The position numbers and the translations under genes were made by a program. Below the pieces are notes generated by a model. It saw nothing but the letters and a program-made list of their open reading frames with translations, ran no database searches and was not told the origin of the DNA. From NCBI RefSeq assembly GCF_021277265.1, contig NZ_JAJSOH010000031.1, positions 22,917 to 86,916 of the forward strand: a stretch of DNA of 64,000 nt, in the 5' to 3' direction. Positions 7,963-16,667 of the stretch are shown piece after piece. The DNA is from Kineosporia rhizophila (GTDB taxonomy: Bacteria > Actinomycetota > Actinomycetes > Actinomycetales > Kineosporiaceae). The first letter of the stretch is position 1, and each line of letters opens with the position of its first letter.

Positions 7963-9081
7963 GTGACAAATGCAGCGCGCACCGTTCTCCTCGGCGCCGG
8001 CGGGTATCTGGGCCGGGTGACTGCCCGGGCGCTGGTGGAACGCGGCCTGGACCCGATCCTCGCCGGGCGCGACGGCAACGAGCTCGCGGTGCTGGCCGAC
8101 GAGCTGGGCGGCCTGGACTTCCGGGTCGCCGACGCTGCCGATCCGGGGTCGCTGACCGCGCTGATCCACCCGGGCGACGTGGTGATCAGCGCGATCGCCC
8201 CGTTCCGGACGGCCGGTGAGGGGGTGGTGCGGGCCGCCGTGACCCGCCGGGCCCACTACCTCGACACCGCCCTCGAGCCGCCGTTCATCCAGCTCGTGCT
8301 CCAGAAGTGGGGCCGTCCGGCCCGCGAGGCCGGGGTGGTGGTGATGCCCTCGGTCGGCTTCAGCTTCAGCCCCGGCAGTATCGCCGGGGCCGCCGCCCTG
8401 CAGGAGGCCGGGCCGCAGGCCACCCGGGTGCAGATCGGCTACTTCGTGGTCGGCGACTTCGGGCAGTCCTCGTTCAGCGCAGGCGTTCTCGACTCGGTCA
8501 CCGGCTCCCTGTTCGAGCCCGGCCTGGTGCGCCGCGGCGGGGTGATCGAGTCCGAGATGCCGGGCCGGCGCGAGCGCACGTACCTGATCGACGGCGTGGA
8601 GCGGACGGCCACCAGCATCGGCGGCCCCGAGCACTTCACCCTGGCCCAGTTCCAGCCCCGGCTGCAGGACGTGGACGTCTTCATCGGCTGGCTGCGCCCC
8701 GACCCGAACGGCCGCTCCCTGCTGCCGAAGTCGGCCACCAGCACGTCCCGGCTCTCGATCGGGCGGGCGCTGACCAAGATGAAGCACCGGCAGATGCTGC
8801 GCGAGGCCGGTGAGGGACCGGACGCGGCCGGCCGCAGCGCGATGGTGAGCATGGTGGTGGCCGAGGCCCAGGACGCCTCGGGCGAAACCCTCTCCCGGGT
8901 CACGCTGACCGGCCCGAACCCCTACGACCTGACCGCCCGCCTGCTGGCCCACCACGCCGCCGCGGTGCCCAACTGCGAGCCCACCGTGTCCGGGGCGATC
9001 GGGCCGGTCAGCGCCTTCGGGCTGAACGCCGCGATCGACGCCGCCCGGCAGGCCGGGCTGGAACGCATCGACCAGGCCTAG
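7963..9081 (+). CDS. Saccharopine dehydrogenase-family NAD(P)-dependent reductase
   Basis: A 372-residue protein starting at GTG 7963. The N-terminal Rossmann fold has the nucleotide motif LLGAGGYLGRVTA (residues 8-20), LAGRDGNELAVLADEL and VVISAIAPF. The central and C-terminal parts match the family that also includes mycobacterial trans-acting enoyl reductases, with CSFSF-like PSVGFSFSPGS and a long alpha/beta domain. Real lysine-pathway saccharopine dehydrogenases are not expected here; lipid or polyketide reduction is more usual in actinomycetes but unproven. No ribosome site is visible; TAGTTT lies about 10 bp upstream of the GTG, suggesting a leaderless message. Confidence 0.75.
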   Translation: MTNAARTVLLGAGGYLGRVTARALVERGLDPILAGRDGNELAVLADELGGLDFRVADAADPGSLTALIHPGDVVISAIAPFRTAGEGVVRAAVTRRAHYLDTALEPPFIQLVLQKWGRPAREAGVVVMPSVGFSFSPGSIAGAAALQEAGPQATRVQIGYFVVGDFGQSSFSAGVLDSVTGSLFEPGLVRRGGVIESEMPGRRERTYLIDGVERTATSIGGPEHFTLAQFQPRLQDVDVFIGWLRPDPNGRSLLPKSATSTSRLSIGRALTKMKHRQMLREAGEGPDAAGRSAMVSMVVAEAQDASGETLSRVTLTGPNPYDLTARLLAHHAAAVPNCEPTVSGAIGPVSAFGLNAAIDAARQAGLERIDQA

Positions 9082-9106
9082 GTTTTCGCCCCGGAAGCCG
9101 GGAACG

Positions 9107-11272
9107 TCACCCGACCCGCACCGGACGGCGTTCGCCCTCACCCTCGTCCTCAGGTGTGCTCCTGACCGGTTCGGGACGCAACGGTGACGGCTCGACCAGC
9201 AGCGGCCGGGCCAGCCAGGCCGGCAACCACCAGTTGTACTTGCCGAACAGCGAGACCAGGGCGGGCACCAGCAGCATGCGCACCAGCGTGGCGTCGAGCA
9301 GGATGCCCACCCCGAGCGCGGTGGCCACCACCTTGATCGGGGTGTCCGGGGTGGCGGCCAGCGCCGCGAACGAGAAGAACAGGATCAGCGCGGCCGAGGT
9401 GATCAGCCGCCCGGTGCGGCCCAGGCCCTCCTCGATGGCCCGGTCGGTGGAGCCGGTGCGGTCGTACTCCTCGCGCATCCGGGCCAGCAGGAACACCTCG
9501 TAGTCCATCGAGAGACCGAACAGGAAGGCGAAGATCAGGACCGGCAGCCAGAACTCCATCGCCCCGGTGGCACTCACCCCGAAGATTGCCTCGGAACCGT
9601 TGCCCTCCTGCCAGAACCAGGTGGCCAGCCCGAACACCGCGGCCAGGCTGAGCAGGTTCAGCAGCACCGCCTTCAGCGGCAGCAGCACCGACCGGAAGGT
9701 GCGCACCAGCAGCACGAAGGTGATCAGCGCGATCAGGGCCAGTACGTAGGGGAAACGGTCGAAAACGGCGGCCTGGTAGTCCTGTACGGTCGGGCCCGCC
9801 CCGGCCAACCCTTCGTAGCCGGGCAGGCCGGCCAGCTCGGCGCGCACGTCGTCGGCGATCGCCACCGAGGTGTTGTCCACCGTCTCCTCGTCGGGCACCA
9901 CCAGGACTGCGGTCAGACCGGCCGGGGAAGGCTCCAGCGGCACGGCCATCCTTACCCCGTCGACCTTTTCGGCAGCGGAGACGATCGCGGGGACGTCGTT
10001 CGACGATGCGACCGCCGCGGTGATCGGGGACAGCACACCGCTGCCCACCCCACCCTGCTCCAGCGTGACCAGCTTCTCGTGACCCGGCCCGGAGTCGGAC
10101 AGCGCGTCCGAGTCGGTCAGACCGAACTGCAGCCCGAAGACCGGGACAATGGCCAGCGCGAGCGCGGCGGTGCCCACGCCGGCCGCCACCCAGCGGTGCC
10201 GCACCACCCCACGGGCCCACGCCGACCAGCCCGCCGAGGCGTGGTTCTCCTTGCGGATGCGCGGCCAGTCCACCCGTGGCCCGACCAGACTGAGCAGGGC
10301 CGGCAGCAGGGTGAGGACCACCAGGGTGCTCATCAACGGGATCAGCATGCCGCCGAAGCCCATGCTGCGCAGCAGCGGGACCGGCACCACGACCAGCGCG
10401 ATCAGGCTGATCGCGACGGTGACCCCGGAGGCCAGGACGGCGTGCCCGGCAGTACGGACGGCGGTGATCACCGCCTCCTCGTTGTCCGAGCCGTGGGCCC
10501 GTTCCTCCCGCCAGCGCGAGACCACCAGCAGCGAGTAGTCGATCGCCACGCCCAGGCCGATCAGCGCGACCAGGAACTGGACCACGAACGACACGTCGGT
10601 GACCTCGGTCAGCCCGAGCACCACCAGGAAGGTGGACAGGATCGCCACCGCGGCGACCAGCAGCGGCACCAGCGCCAGGAACGAGGCGAAGACGAACAGC
10701 AGCACGATCAGCGCGCCGAACCCGCCGATCAGGGTCTCGGCCAGGACGCTCGGGCCCTCGGTGTCCTCGGCCGAGTCCAGCGCCAGCTGGCCGTACCCGG
10801 TGAGCCCGACCTGCAGGCCGGACTCCTGACCGGCCTGCCGCAGCGTCTGCTCCAGCTGCTCGGCCACCGGGTCCTCGAAGCCCTCGGCCGAGGGTCGCAG
10901 CAGCAGGCTGAAGGTGCTGCGGCCGTCGTCGGTGAGGAAGCGCTCGTCCCCGGTCCCGCCGTAGCCCACGATTTCGGCGCCCGGCAGCTGCGCGAGGGCA
11001 GCATCGATCGCCGCCACCTCGTCGCGATGCTCGGCGATGCTCTCCCCCTCCGGCGCGGTGTAGACCGGCACGTCGGTCATGTCGCCGGTCATGCCGTACG
11101 CCTCTTTGAGCTCCAGAGAGGTTTCCCACCCCTCCTGCCCGGGCAGGGAGAAGTCGTAACTCAGCCGGTCCGGAACGGCCGAGGAGGCGAACACCCCGGC
11201 GAGGAGGGCGGCCGACCAGAAGCCGACCACCCACCAGCGGTGTCTGACGACGAACGTGGCAATGCTCTTCAT
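9107..11272 (-). CDS. MMPL/RND-family membrane transporter
   Basis: A 721-residue protein from ATG 11272, which has GGAGGGGTC just upstream. The architecture is RND-like: TM1 (about residues 11-30), a large extracytoplasmic loop with PGQEGWETSLELKEAYG, helices 2-6 with LIGLGVAIDYSLLVVSRWREER, a second extracytoplasmic loop, and helices 7-12 with FLFGLSMDYEVFLLARMREEYDRTGST. The two GxxxDY motifs are the paired proton-relay signatures of MMPL proteins, which export lipids or hydrophobic compounds using proton motive force. The substrate is unknown and no regulator is adjacent. The tail is acidic/arginine-rich and cytoplasmic. Confidence 0.88.
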   Translation of the reverse strand: MKSIATFVVRHRWWVVGFWSAALLAGVFASSAVPDRLSYDFSLPGQEGWETSLELKEAYGMTGDMTDVPVYTAPEGESIAEHRDEVAAIDAALAQLPGAEIVGYGGTGDERFLTDDGRSTFSLLLRPSAEGFEDPVAEQLEQTLRQAGQESGLQVGLTGYGQLALDSAEDTEGPSVLAETLIGGFGALIVLLFVFASFLALVPLLVAAVAILSTFLVVLGLTEVTDVSFVVQFLVALIGLGVAIDYSLLVVSRWREERAHGSDNEEAVITAVRTAGHAVLASGVTVAISLIALVVVPVPLLRSMGFGGMLIPLMSTLVVLTLLPALLSLVGPRVDWPRIRKENHASAGWSAWARGVVRHRWVAAGVGTAALALAIVPVFGLQFGLTDSDALSDSGPGHEKLVTLEQGGVGSGVLSPITAAVASSNDVPAIVSAAEKVDGVRMAVPLEPSPAGLTAVLVVPDEETVDNTSVAIADDVRAELAGLPGYEGLAGAGPTVQDYQAAVFDRFPYVLALIALITFVLLVRTFRSVLLPLKAVLLNLLSLAAVFGLATWFWQEGNGSEAIFGVSATGAMEFWLPVLIFAFLFGLSMDYEVFLLARMREEYDRTGSTDRAIEEGLGRTGRLITSAALILFFSFAALAATPDTPIKVVATALGVGILLDATLVRMLLVPALVSLFGKYNWWLPAWLARPLLVEPSPLRPEPVRSTPEDEGEGERRPVRVG

Positions 11273-11687
11273 GACCCCTCCGAGTTCCCCTGCTCGGCAG
11301 GTGTGACATCGGGCCGGTGCTGCACCCGACCGTCCCCCTGGCCCCGACGACTCCCGAGTATGAGCAGCCCCACACCGGCCCGGATCGGGGAACTCCCTGA
11401 ACCTGCCCCTAGGTCCAGTCCTGGAGACGATCAGGGAACCCGGACAAGAGCCCCCTACCGGCGCCCGCCGGAGCAACCACCGCCAGACGGAAGCACGCGC
11501 CGCACGCGACTTTTGGGGACACCTGTCGATGCCCGGGTGAAAGCCGGACGAGACAGACATCGAAAAGTGTCATCTCCGGCGGCATCCTGCCCGTGTCGGC
11601 ACCGGGACAGGGGGTAGGGGTTCATACACTGCGGGTGATGAATGCCGTGTCTCGTTGGCGAGCGCGCGGGACACGATGAGGAGAGTC
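11273..11687. other. Intergenic region between divergent MMPL and GGDEF-EAL genes
   Basis: 415 bp without a convincing gene. The right end carries TACACT at 11625-11630, a plausible -10 for the GGDEF-EAL gene about 60 bp before its start. TCCCTGA near 11391 and TCAGGGA near 11434 form a 7-bp inverted repeat. I could assign no known operator. Confidence 0.4.
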
Positions 11688-13829
11688 ATGCCGCGAGGAG
11701 AAGTACGCCGGGCCCGGCGCGTCCGGCACGACCGGGCCGGGGTGTCGGTCGCCGAGTCGCAGGCCCGGCACCGCGTCCTGCTCAGTGCCCTTCCGGACGG
11801 CGTCCTGCTGCAGGACGCCGACGGCACCGTGCTGCTGGCCAACCCCCGGGCCGGGCACCTGCTCGGGCTGCCCCTGCCGACGCCCGAGCTGTCCCGGCCG
11901 AACGTGCCGGTGCCCCGGCGGGCCGGCGAGACCGGCCCGATCGACCTCTCCCGGGCCCGCCCGGCCCTGGTCGCAGGGGTGGACCGGATCAGCGCGGCGG
12001 CCCTGCGGACCGGCCAGATGCAGAGCGGTTTCACCGATCCGGTGCTCGTCGACGGCCAGTCCCGGCTGCTCCAGGTCACCTCGATCCCGCTGCTCGGCGA
12101 CGACGGCCTGGCCCGGGCGGTGGCCACCTCGATCAGCCCGGCCGAGGACCCGGCCCCCGCCCCCGACACCCCGCCGCACCCGGCCGGGGGCGAGGACATC
12201 TTCCGCCGGACCATGCAGCACAGCCCGATCGGGATCGCGGTGACCGCGCTGAACGGGCGCTTCCTGCGGGTCAACCGCACGCTGTGCCGGATGCTCGGCT
12301 TCCGCGCCGACGAACTGCAGGCCCGCACGCTGAGCGACGTGGTGCACCCCAAGGACGTGGACGTGCTGCGCGCCCGGCTGGCCGGCCTGGTCAGCGGGGA
12401 CGCCGACACCCTGCGCCTGGAGCGGCGTTTCGTCGGGCACGGCGGCATGCACCTGTGGGGCACGCTGGTGGTCACCCCGATCCGCGACTCCGCCTCGCAC
12501 CCGGTGCAACTGGTGGTGCAGGTGGAGGACCGCAGCGACCTGTACCAGGCGCAGGGCCTGATGACCCACATGACGCTGCACGACCGGCTCACCGGCCTGC
12601 CCAGCCGCCCGCTGGTGCTCGACCGGATCCAGAAGGCCCTGGACCGCACCCGGCGCAGCGGCCTGCGGGTCGCCGTACTGCAGTGCGACGTGGACCATTT
12701 CCGGGTGGTCAACGACAACGCGGGCTACGAGGACGGTGACGAGGTGCTGGCCGAGATCGGCCGCCGGGTGGCTGGGGCGCTGCGGGCCGGGGACACCGCC
12801 GGCCGGCTCGGCGGCGACGAGTTCGTGGTGGTCTGCGACGACGTCACCGACGAGGAGGAGGCCGGGGCGGTCGCCGACCGGGTGCGGGCCGCAGTCAACG
12901 AACCGCTCATCCTGGGCGGCCGCACGCTGCGGCCCACGGTCAGCGTCGGGATCGCCCTGTCCGGTGATCCGGCCGGCGATCCGCTGCTGCTGCTGCGGGA
13001 TGCGGAAATGGCCACGTACCAGGCGAAGAGCCGGGGCCGCGACCGCTGGGACACGGTGGACACCTCGCAACGGCGGGCCGCCGCCGAGCGGCTGGACCTG
13101 GAGCACGAGCTGCGGGCGGCGATCGTCGACGACGAGCTGGAGCTGCACTTCCAGCCGATCGTCGGGCTCAGCGGGCGGCGGGTGATCGGCCGGGAGGCCC
13201 TGGTGCGCTGGCGGCACCCGGCCCGTGGGCTGATGCCGCCGATCACCTTCCTGCCGGTGGCCGAGGAGTCCGGGCTGATCGTCGACCTGGGCGCCTGGGT
13301 GCTGCGCGCCGCGGTCCGGGCCGCCGCCTCCAGCCCGGACCCGGGCTACGTGGCGGTGAACGTCTCGCCGAACCAGATGATCCGGCCCGGCCTGTCCGAC
13401 CAGGTGGAGCAGATCCTGCGGGAGTCCGGGCTGCCGCCGGGGAAACTCGTGCTCGAGCTGACCGAGTCGGTGATGCTGAGCGCCGCCCCGGCCGCCCGGC
13501 AGGAGATCGAGCGGCTGCACGCCCTGGGCGTGCGGATCGTGGTGGACGACTTCGGCACCGGCTTCTCGGCCCTGTCCTACCTGCGTGACCTTCCGGTCTC
13601 CGGGATCAAGGTGGACCGCAGCTTCACCTCCGGGCTGGGCGAGGACCCGCAGTGCGACCGGATCGTCGAGGCCCTGATCGGCCTGGGCAACGGCCTGGGC
13701 ATCGACGTGATCGTCGAGGGGGTGGAGACCGAGCAGCAGAGCGCGCTGCTGGCCGGGATCGGGGTGCAGCACGCCCAGGGCTACCTGTTCGGCCGGCCCA
13801 GCCCGAAGTACGAGCTGCAGCCCGCCTGA
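11688..13829 (+). CDS. PAS-PAS-GGDEF-EAL cyclic di-GMP turnover protein
   Basis: 713 residues with no membrane segment. Two PAS-like sensor domains cover about residues 23-115 and 155-270. The GGDEF domain has RLGGDEFVVVCDD and, exactly five residues before it, an RAGD inhibitory I-site (RxxD). The EAL domain keeps REALVRWRHP, NVSPNQM, LELTES, VDDFGTGFSAL, KVDRSF and VEGVETEQQ, so both cyclase and phosphodiesterase activities are plausible. It makes and/or breaks c-di-GMP under control of the PAS ligand or redox signal. The start is ATG 11688, directly behind GAGGAGA; a TTG at 11655 is in frame but has no better site. The c-di-GMP target RsiG is encoded at 33.8 kb. A T-flanked hairpin ends the gene. 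Confidence 0.92.
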   Translation: MPRGEVRRARRVRHDRAGVSVAESQARHRVLLSALPDGVLLQDADGTVLLANPRAGHLLGLPLPTPELSRPNVPVPRRAGETGPIDLSRARPALVAGVDRISAAALRTGQMQSGFTDPVLVDGQSRLLQVTSIPLLGDDGLARAVATSISPAEDPAPAPDTPPHPAGGEDIFRRTMQHSPIGIAVTALNGRFLRVNRTLCRMLGFRADELQARTLSDVVHPKDVDVLRARLAGLVSGDADTLRLERRFVGHGGMHLWGTLVVTPIRDSASHPVQLVVQVEDRSDLYQAQGLMTHMTLHDRLTGLPSRPLVLDRIQKALDRTRRSGLRVAVLQCDVDHFRVVNDNAGYEDGDEVLAEIGRRVAGALRAGDTAGRLGGDEFVVVCDDVTDEEEAGAVADRVRAAVNEPLILGGRTLRPTVSVGIALSGDPAGDPLLLLRDAEMATYQAKSRGRDRWDTVDTSQRRAAAERLDLEHELRAAIVDDELELHFQPIVGLSGRRVIGREALVRWRHPARGLMPPITFLPVAEESGLIVDLGAWVLRAAVRAAASSPDPGYVAVNVSPNQMIRPGLSDQVEQILRESGLPPGKLVLELTESVMLSAAPAARQEIERLHALGVRIVVDDFGTGFSALSYLRDLPVSGIKVDRSFTSGLGEDPQCDRIVEALIGLGNGLGIDVIVEGVETEQQSALLAGIGVQHAQGYLFGRPSPKYELQPA

Positions 13830-13845
13830 CGCTTCGCGAACAACG

Positions 13846-13881
13846 AAAAAGCCCACCAGAGGCCGTTTCTGGTGGGCTTTT
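13846..13881. terminator. Bidirectional rho-independent terminator
   Basis: AAAAAGCCCACCAGA (13846-13860) pairs with TCTGGTGGGCTTTT (13868-13881) across a 7-nt loop. A on one side and T on the other make it work in both directions, between the convergent GGDEF-EAL and kinase genes. Confidence 0.9.
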
Positions 13882-13893
13882 CCGGTTCAGGCT

Positions 13894-16008
13894 CTAGCCG
13901 GTGAGCTGCTGGACGATCGTGCTGCCCTCGAGCGGGCCCCAGTCGGGGTCGTAGCCGGGGTCGCGCAGGATCATGACGCAGGACAGCAGGAGCAGGACCA
14001 GCACGGCCCAGCCGAGGATCCGGATCTGCGGGCCGCTGGTGATCGACGAGACCACCTTCTCGGTGCCCCGCCGCACCGGGCCGCCGCCGGGCCCCCACCA
14101 GGCGGTGAGCACCAGCGCCAGCATGCCCAGGGCCAGCGGGATCGGCCGGCCCGGGTTGGCCGCCGAGGGCGCGCCCCCGGTCTGCGCCGCGGCTGCGATG
14201 AAGGCCACGCTGACACCGATCAGCAGCGGCAGCAGCAGCGCGAACACCGTGGACATGACCGCGCCGAGAATGCGCCAGGGCAGGGACAACACGGTGACCA
14301 TGCCGTCGCTGGGCCGGGGGCCGTGCACGTCGCGCCGCTGCATCAGGGCGGTGTTCGTGCGGTCGACCACGCGGGCGGCGACCATGCCGACCCCCACCAC
14401 CAGCACCGCACCGTAGGGCGCGACCGCCGCCATCCCGGCCAGCGCGAGCAGCAGGCCGAACAGGAACAGCGGCATCGAGCCCAGCGGCAGGCGCTCGAGA
14501 ACGTTCTCGCGGTGCTCGTTCTCGTCGTAGTGCGACTGCGGGCGGTCCGGATCGTCACCGATCGGGCGGCCCTTGGCCAGCACCGGCGCCGAGCCCCGGC
14601 GGAAGTCGTCGGAGCGGGCCGGCTGCTGGCCCGGCCGGGCCTCGAAACCGTTGGCGGGACCCGGCTGACCGGGCTGGTGCTGGTAACCGTGCCCGGGGGG
14701 CTGGTACTGCTGCTGGTTCTGGCCGTTCTGGCCGTTCTTGCCAGGCGGGTCGAAGCGCCGGGTGGCCTTCGGCCCGGAGCCGTTGGCCGGCGGGATGACC
14801 GACGTGGCCGCGTTGTTGCCGGCCGGGTTGTACGGCGGGATCACCGACGTGGGGTCGTTGTTGCCGCCGTTGGCGGGCGGGATCACCGACGTGGGCGCGT
14901 TGGCCCGGCCCGAGGGCGGCGGGATGACGTGCGTGGGCGCGTTCGAGCCGCCCATCGACTCCGGCGGGATCACCGACGTCTTGGCATCGGCGAAGCTCGG
15001 CGGCGGGGTGCGCATGGTGGCCACCTCGTCCGGGCTGGGCAGCCGGATCTCGGTGGAGTCGGTCGGCTTGACCTGCTTGCGGATCTCCTCGCCGGGCCCG
15101 GGCGTGCGGATCGTCTCCTCGTCGGGGCTCACGTAGGCACCGCCGGTGCCCCAGGCCGGGATCTGCGGCTGCGGGCCCGTGGTGGGCCGCGCCGGGGCCG
15201 GGGCGGCCAGGCCGGCGATCAGCTCTTCGGGGTGCGGGCGCACCCGGGGGTCGACCGAGAGCGCGGCGGTGAGCGTGGAGCGCAGCCCCTCGTCCACCCC
15301 GTCCAGGTCGGTGGCGCCGCGGCGCACCCGGTCGAGGACGACCTCGATCGGGCCGGTGCCGAACGGCGGGCGGCCGGTGGCGGCGTAGGCCAGGGTGGCG
15401 CCCCAGCCCCACCAGTCGGTGGCCGAGCTGACCGGGTCGCCGCCGATGATCTCCGGCGAGAGGTAGCCCGGGGTGCCCATCACCAGGCCGGTGTGGGTGA
15501 TCCGGGACTCGTCGGCGGCGTGCGCGATACCGAAGTCGATCAGCACCGGCTCGCCGTCGAGCAGCATCACGTTGGCCGGCTTGACGTCGCGGTGGACCAC
15601 CCCGGCGCTGTGCACGGTGCGCAGCGCGTCGGCCATCACCTTGCCGATCCGGGCCACGTGGCCGCGGGGCAGCGGCCCGTGGTCGCGCACGTGCTTCTCG
15701 AGCGTCTTGCCCGGCACGAAGCTGGTGACGATGTAGGGCACGTCACTCTCGACGTCGGCGTCCAGCACGCCGGCCACCCGGGGGTGCCGGACCCGCCGGA
15801 GCGTGGCGACCTCACGGGCCAGGCGGCGCCGGGCGTCGGGGTCGCCCGCCACGTGCGGGCGCAGCACCTTGACGGCGACAGCCTTCCCGTTCGGGTCCAG
15901 TCCGAGATGGACGACGCCCATCCCGCCTTCGCCCAGGCGCTGGACCAGGCGGTACTGACCTATCCGCCCGGTCTCGCCGGCTGGGCGGGCGGTTGCATCG
16001 CGCGGCAT
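13894..16008 (-). CDS. Membrane Ser/Thr protein kinase with TSVIPP repeats
   Basis: 704 residues from ATG 16008. The Hanks-type kinase domain (about 17-275) is complete: glycine loop GEGGMG at 26-31, Lys47, HRD at 139-141 followed by VKPAN, DFG at 158-160, GTPGYLSPE. It is followed by a low-complexity linker of about 250 residues with five TSVIPP-like units, then a Gln/Pro-rich stretch. The C-terminal 200 residues carry about four to five transmembrane helices, so the kinase domain is cytoplasmic. There are no PASTA repeats, so it is not PknB. The likely role is signalling from the membrane; substrates are unknown. The neighbour at 16.1 kb is a CBS protein, transcribed the same way 78 bp upstream. 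Confidence 0.88.
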   Translation of the reverse strand: MPRDATARPAGETGRIGQYRLVQRLGEGGMGVVHLGLDPNGKAVAVKVLRPHVAGDPDARRRLAREVATLRRVRHPRVAGVLDADVESDVPYIVTSFVPGKTLEKHVRDHGPLPRGHVARIGKVMADALRTVHSAGVVHRDVKPANVMLLDGEPVLIDFGIAHAADESRITHTGLVMGTPGYLSPEIIGGDPVSSATDWWGWGATLAYAATGRPPFGTGPIEVVLDRVRRGATDLDGVDEGLRSTLTAALSVDPRVRPHPEELIAGLAAPAPARPTTGPQPQIPAWGTGGAYVSPDEETIRTPGPGEEIRKQVKPTDSTEIRLPSPDEVATMRTPPPSFADAKTSVIPPESMGGSNAPTHVIPPPSGRANAPTSVIPPANGGNNDPTSVIPPYNPAGNNAATSVIPPANGSGPKATRRFDPPGKNGQNGQNQQQYQPPGHGYQHQPGQPGPANGFEARPGQQPARSDDFRRGSAPVLAKGRPIGDDPDRPQSHYDENEHRENVLERLPLGSMPLFLFGLLLALAGMAAVAPYGAVLVVGVGMVAARVVDRTNTALMQRRDVHGPRPSDGMVTVLSLPWRILGAVMSTVFALLLPLLIGVSVAFIAAAAQTGGAPSAANPGRPIPLALGMLALVLTAWWGPGGGPVRRGTEKVVSSITSGPQIRILGWAVLVLLLLSCVMILRDPGYDPDWGPLEGSTIVQQLTG
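14789..14980. repeat. Five imperfect repeats encoding T(S/H)VIPP in kinase linker
   Basis: On the minus strand the codons spell TSVIPP, THVIPP, TSVIPP, TSVIPP and TSVIPP, each followed by 8-12 Gly/Asn/Ala-rich residues. Spacing is 13-16 residues. Each unit fits the pTxxI pattern favoured by some FHA domains if the threonine is phosphorylated. Confidence 0.85.
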
Positions 16009-16086
16009 AGTGACCACGGTAGGCCAAACGCACGACAAGGCGTAGCCGTTGCACGGAGCTGGGAAACAGCTGCGCCCGGGATGAGA

Positions 16087-16515
16087 TCAGCTCGTGATGT
16101 AGGCCTGGAGCTGGTCGCGCTCGCCCTCGAGCTCGTCGATCCGGTGCTTGACCACGTCCCCGATGCTGACGATGCCGACCAGCCGGTCGCCCTCGACCAC
16201 CGGCACGTGCCGGAAGCGGCCCTTGGTCATCATCCGCATCAGCTCGTCCAGATCGGTCTCCGGCGGGCAGGTGCGCACGTGCTTGCTCATGATCTCGCTG
16301 ACCGGCTCGCCGAGCAGGTCCGGGCCGAAGCGCTGGAGTCTGCGCACCACGTCCCGCTCACTGACGATGCCGTCGATGCTCTCGCCGTCGGCGGACACCA
16401 CCAGGGCGCCCACCCCGTTGGTGGCCAGCGAGTCGAGTAGTTCGGTGACGGGCCGGTCGGGGGCGATGGTGACGACCAGGGCGCCCTTGTGCCGGAGAAG
16501 ATCACTGATCCGCAT
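16087..16515 (-). CDS. CBS-pair domain protein
   Basis: 142 residues, almost entirely one Bateman module. CBS1 covers about residues 8-62 (TIAPDRPVTELLDSLATNGVG, GIVSERDVVRRL) and CBS2 about 72-128 (MSKHVRTCPPETDLDELMRMM, GIVSIGDVVK). The ATG at 16515 follows GGGAGGTT. Such stand-alone pairs bind adenine nucleotides or SAM and act as sensors, often for kinases, transporters or IMP dehydrogenase-like partners. No effector domain is fused. Same strand as the kinase; co-regulation is possible but the 78 bp gap leaves it open. Confidence 0.9.
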   Translation of the reverse strand: MRISDLLRHKGALVVTIAPDRPVTELLDSLATNGVGALVVSADGESIDGIVSERDVVRRLQRFGPDLLGEPVSEIMSKHVRTCPPETDLDELMRMMTKGRFRHVPVVEGDRLVGIVSIGDVVKHRIDELEGERDQLQAYITS

Positions 16516-16667
16516 GCGCAGAACCTCCCGAGGACGGGCTGTCACCCGGGCGCGAGACACGGACGTCAAGCACGCTCCGGACCGCCGGGGGCCGACGCTG
16601 CCCGCTCACTCAGGGTAGGTGAGCACTGCCCGAAGGGGAACCCCCGGACGTGTCCGGGATCACACCC

